Shown here: in pieces, positions 63,596 through 64,000 of the stretch | How the letters are laid out: the number at the start of each line of letters is the position of its first letter | How positions within the stretch are numbered: the first letter of the stretch is position 1 | Assembly: GCF_900103135.1 (NCBI RefSeq) | Contig: NZ_FNGO01000010.1 | Span: 34,111-98,110, forward strand | DNA from: Halarsenatibacter silvermanii | GTDB taxonomy: Bacteria > Bacillota > Halanaerobiia > Halanaerobiales > Halarsenatibacteraceae | Direction: 5' to 3' | Length of the DNA: 64,000 bases | Position numbers and translations under genes: made by a program | Notes under the pieces: generated by a model | The model's database searches: none | Told to the model about the DNA's origin: nothing | The model's input: only the letters and a program-made list of their open reading frames with translations

Positions 63596-64000
63596 ATGGC
63601 AAAAACAAGCCAACAGAGAGTCGAAGTTAAAAATCGTGACAAACAGCTGAAATATATCCTGGAAAATGAGTTTGAACTTTCACCACGTGAATCGGAATCA
63701 ATCGTGAAGACTGCAAATGAGATATATGAACTGGAAAATTATGAACCCTCTCATCAGGCTGACAGAGGTAAAATAGTCAGGACGGTAATCTCCAAGGATG
63801 CAAAGCATGGCCCCAGATTAGAAGAACTTCCCAAAGTCAACGTTACGCTGACTAAAGACATCCAAAAAGAGGATAAAGACCTTTACCGTAAGGAAGGTAA
63901 AACCAGCCTCAGACAGTCCAAGATACTGCGTATGACCAATGAAGCCTTAGAGCAGGACGGATTACTTACCCAGGAGGATCTGGCGGATATCCTGGAAGTC
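63596..64000 (+). CDS. DUF1670-type protein, 3' end outside window
   Basis: The frame is open from ATG 63596 to the window edge (135 codons). SKILRMTNEALEQDGLLTQEDLADILEV is the typical DUF1670 core, the start of a helix-turn-helix; MAKTSQQRVEVKNRDKQLKY lies at the start. DUF1670 proteins occur in multiple copies with mobile DNA in bacteria and archaea, as I recall, and their function is unknown. GGGAGGA lies about 9 bases upstream and is buried in a long inverted repeat. It may be a separate insertion inside the phage-like element. Confidence 0.75.
   Translation, partial: MAKTSQQRVEVKNRDKQLKYILENEFELSPRESESIVKTANEIYELENYEPSHQADRGKIVRTVISKDAKHGPRLEELPKVNVTLTKDIQKEDKDLYRKEGKTSLRQSKILRMTNEALEQDGLLTQEDLADILEV

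Overview
The window looks like chromosome from a low-GC, Gram-positive-type halophilic anaerobe, most likely order Halanaerobiales. The evidence is Firmicutes-style expression signals (strong AGGAGG ribosome binding sites, sigma-A promoters, a CIRCE operator, tRNA genes with encoded CCA), proteins very rich in Glu and Asp, and a sucrose-phosphate synthase-type glycosyltransferase that closely recalls the Halothermothrix orenii enzyme. The assignment is by recognition only; no database was searched.

Layout, first part. 1-1.1 kb: 3' part of a DUF512/PDZ protein. 1.2-3.3 kb: CIRCE-controlled groES-groEL. 3.4-6.8 kb: guaA, a YerC/TrpR-like regulator and a COG2509 flavoprotein, then tRNA-Pro on the minus strand. 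7.1-13.7 kb: a complete, tightly overlapping histidine operon hisZ-G-D-B-H-A-F-IE. hisH appears to start at an ATT codon. 13.8-21.7 kb: a GIY-YIG-like protein, pcrA, ligA and gatCAB. 21.7-30.3 kb: a MATE transporter, rlmD, small proteins, a phosphodiesterase, a YlbF protein, an Nfu protein and dnaE.

Layout, second part. 30.3-31.8 kb: a LysR regulator next to a decayed selD gene, which points to recent loss of selenium use. 31.8-36 kb: glycolysis, with a PPi-type and an ATP-type phosphofructokinase divergently arranged, then pyruvate kinase. 36.05-36.28 kb, minus strand: an unannotated structured RNA with its own promoter and terminator; its fold resembles 6S RNA. 37-42 kb: a BMP-type nucleoside ABC transporter. 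42-46.3 kb: a DUF401 permease, a PfkB sugar kinase, sucrose-phosphate synthase (probably for compatible-solute synthesis) and ndk. 46.4-47.3 kb: thiT under a TPP riboswitch, and tRNA-Leu. 47.4-51.4 kb: tig-clpP-clpX-engB. 51.4-57.3 kb: a methyltransferase, apbE, an iron-type alcohol dehydrogenase, a C_GCAxxG_C_C protein, a 2-keto-4-pentenoate hydratase-like protein and an orphan helical protein.

From tRNA-Arg (57.77 kb) to the end of the window lies an integrated phage-like element. It holds a tyrosine integrase, a repressor with divergent promoters, an excisionase-like protein, a Cas4/RecB-like nuclease, an ERF annealing protein and an HNH nuclease broken by one extra G. A DUF1670-type gene runs off the right edge; its ribosome binding site lies in a long inverted repeat. 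No CRISPR array, rRNA or complete insertion sequence was seen.
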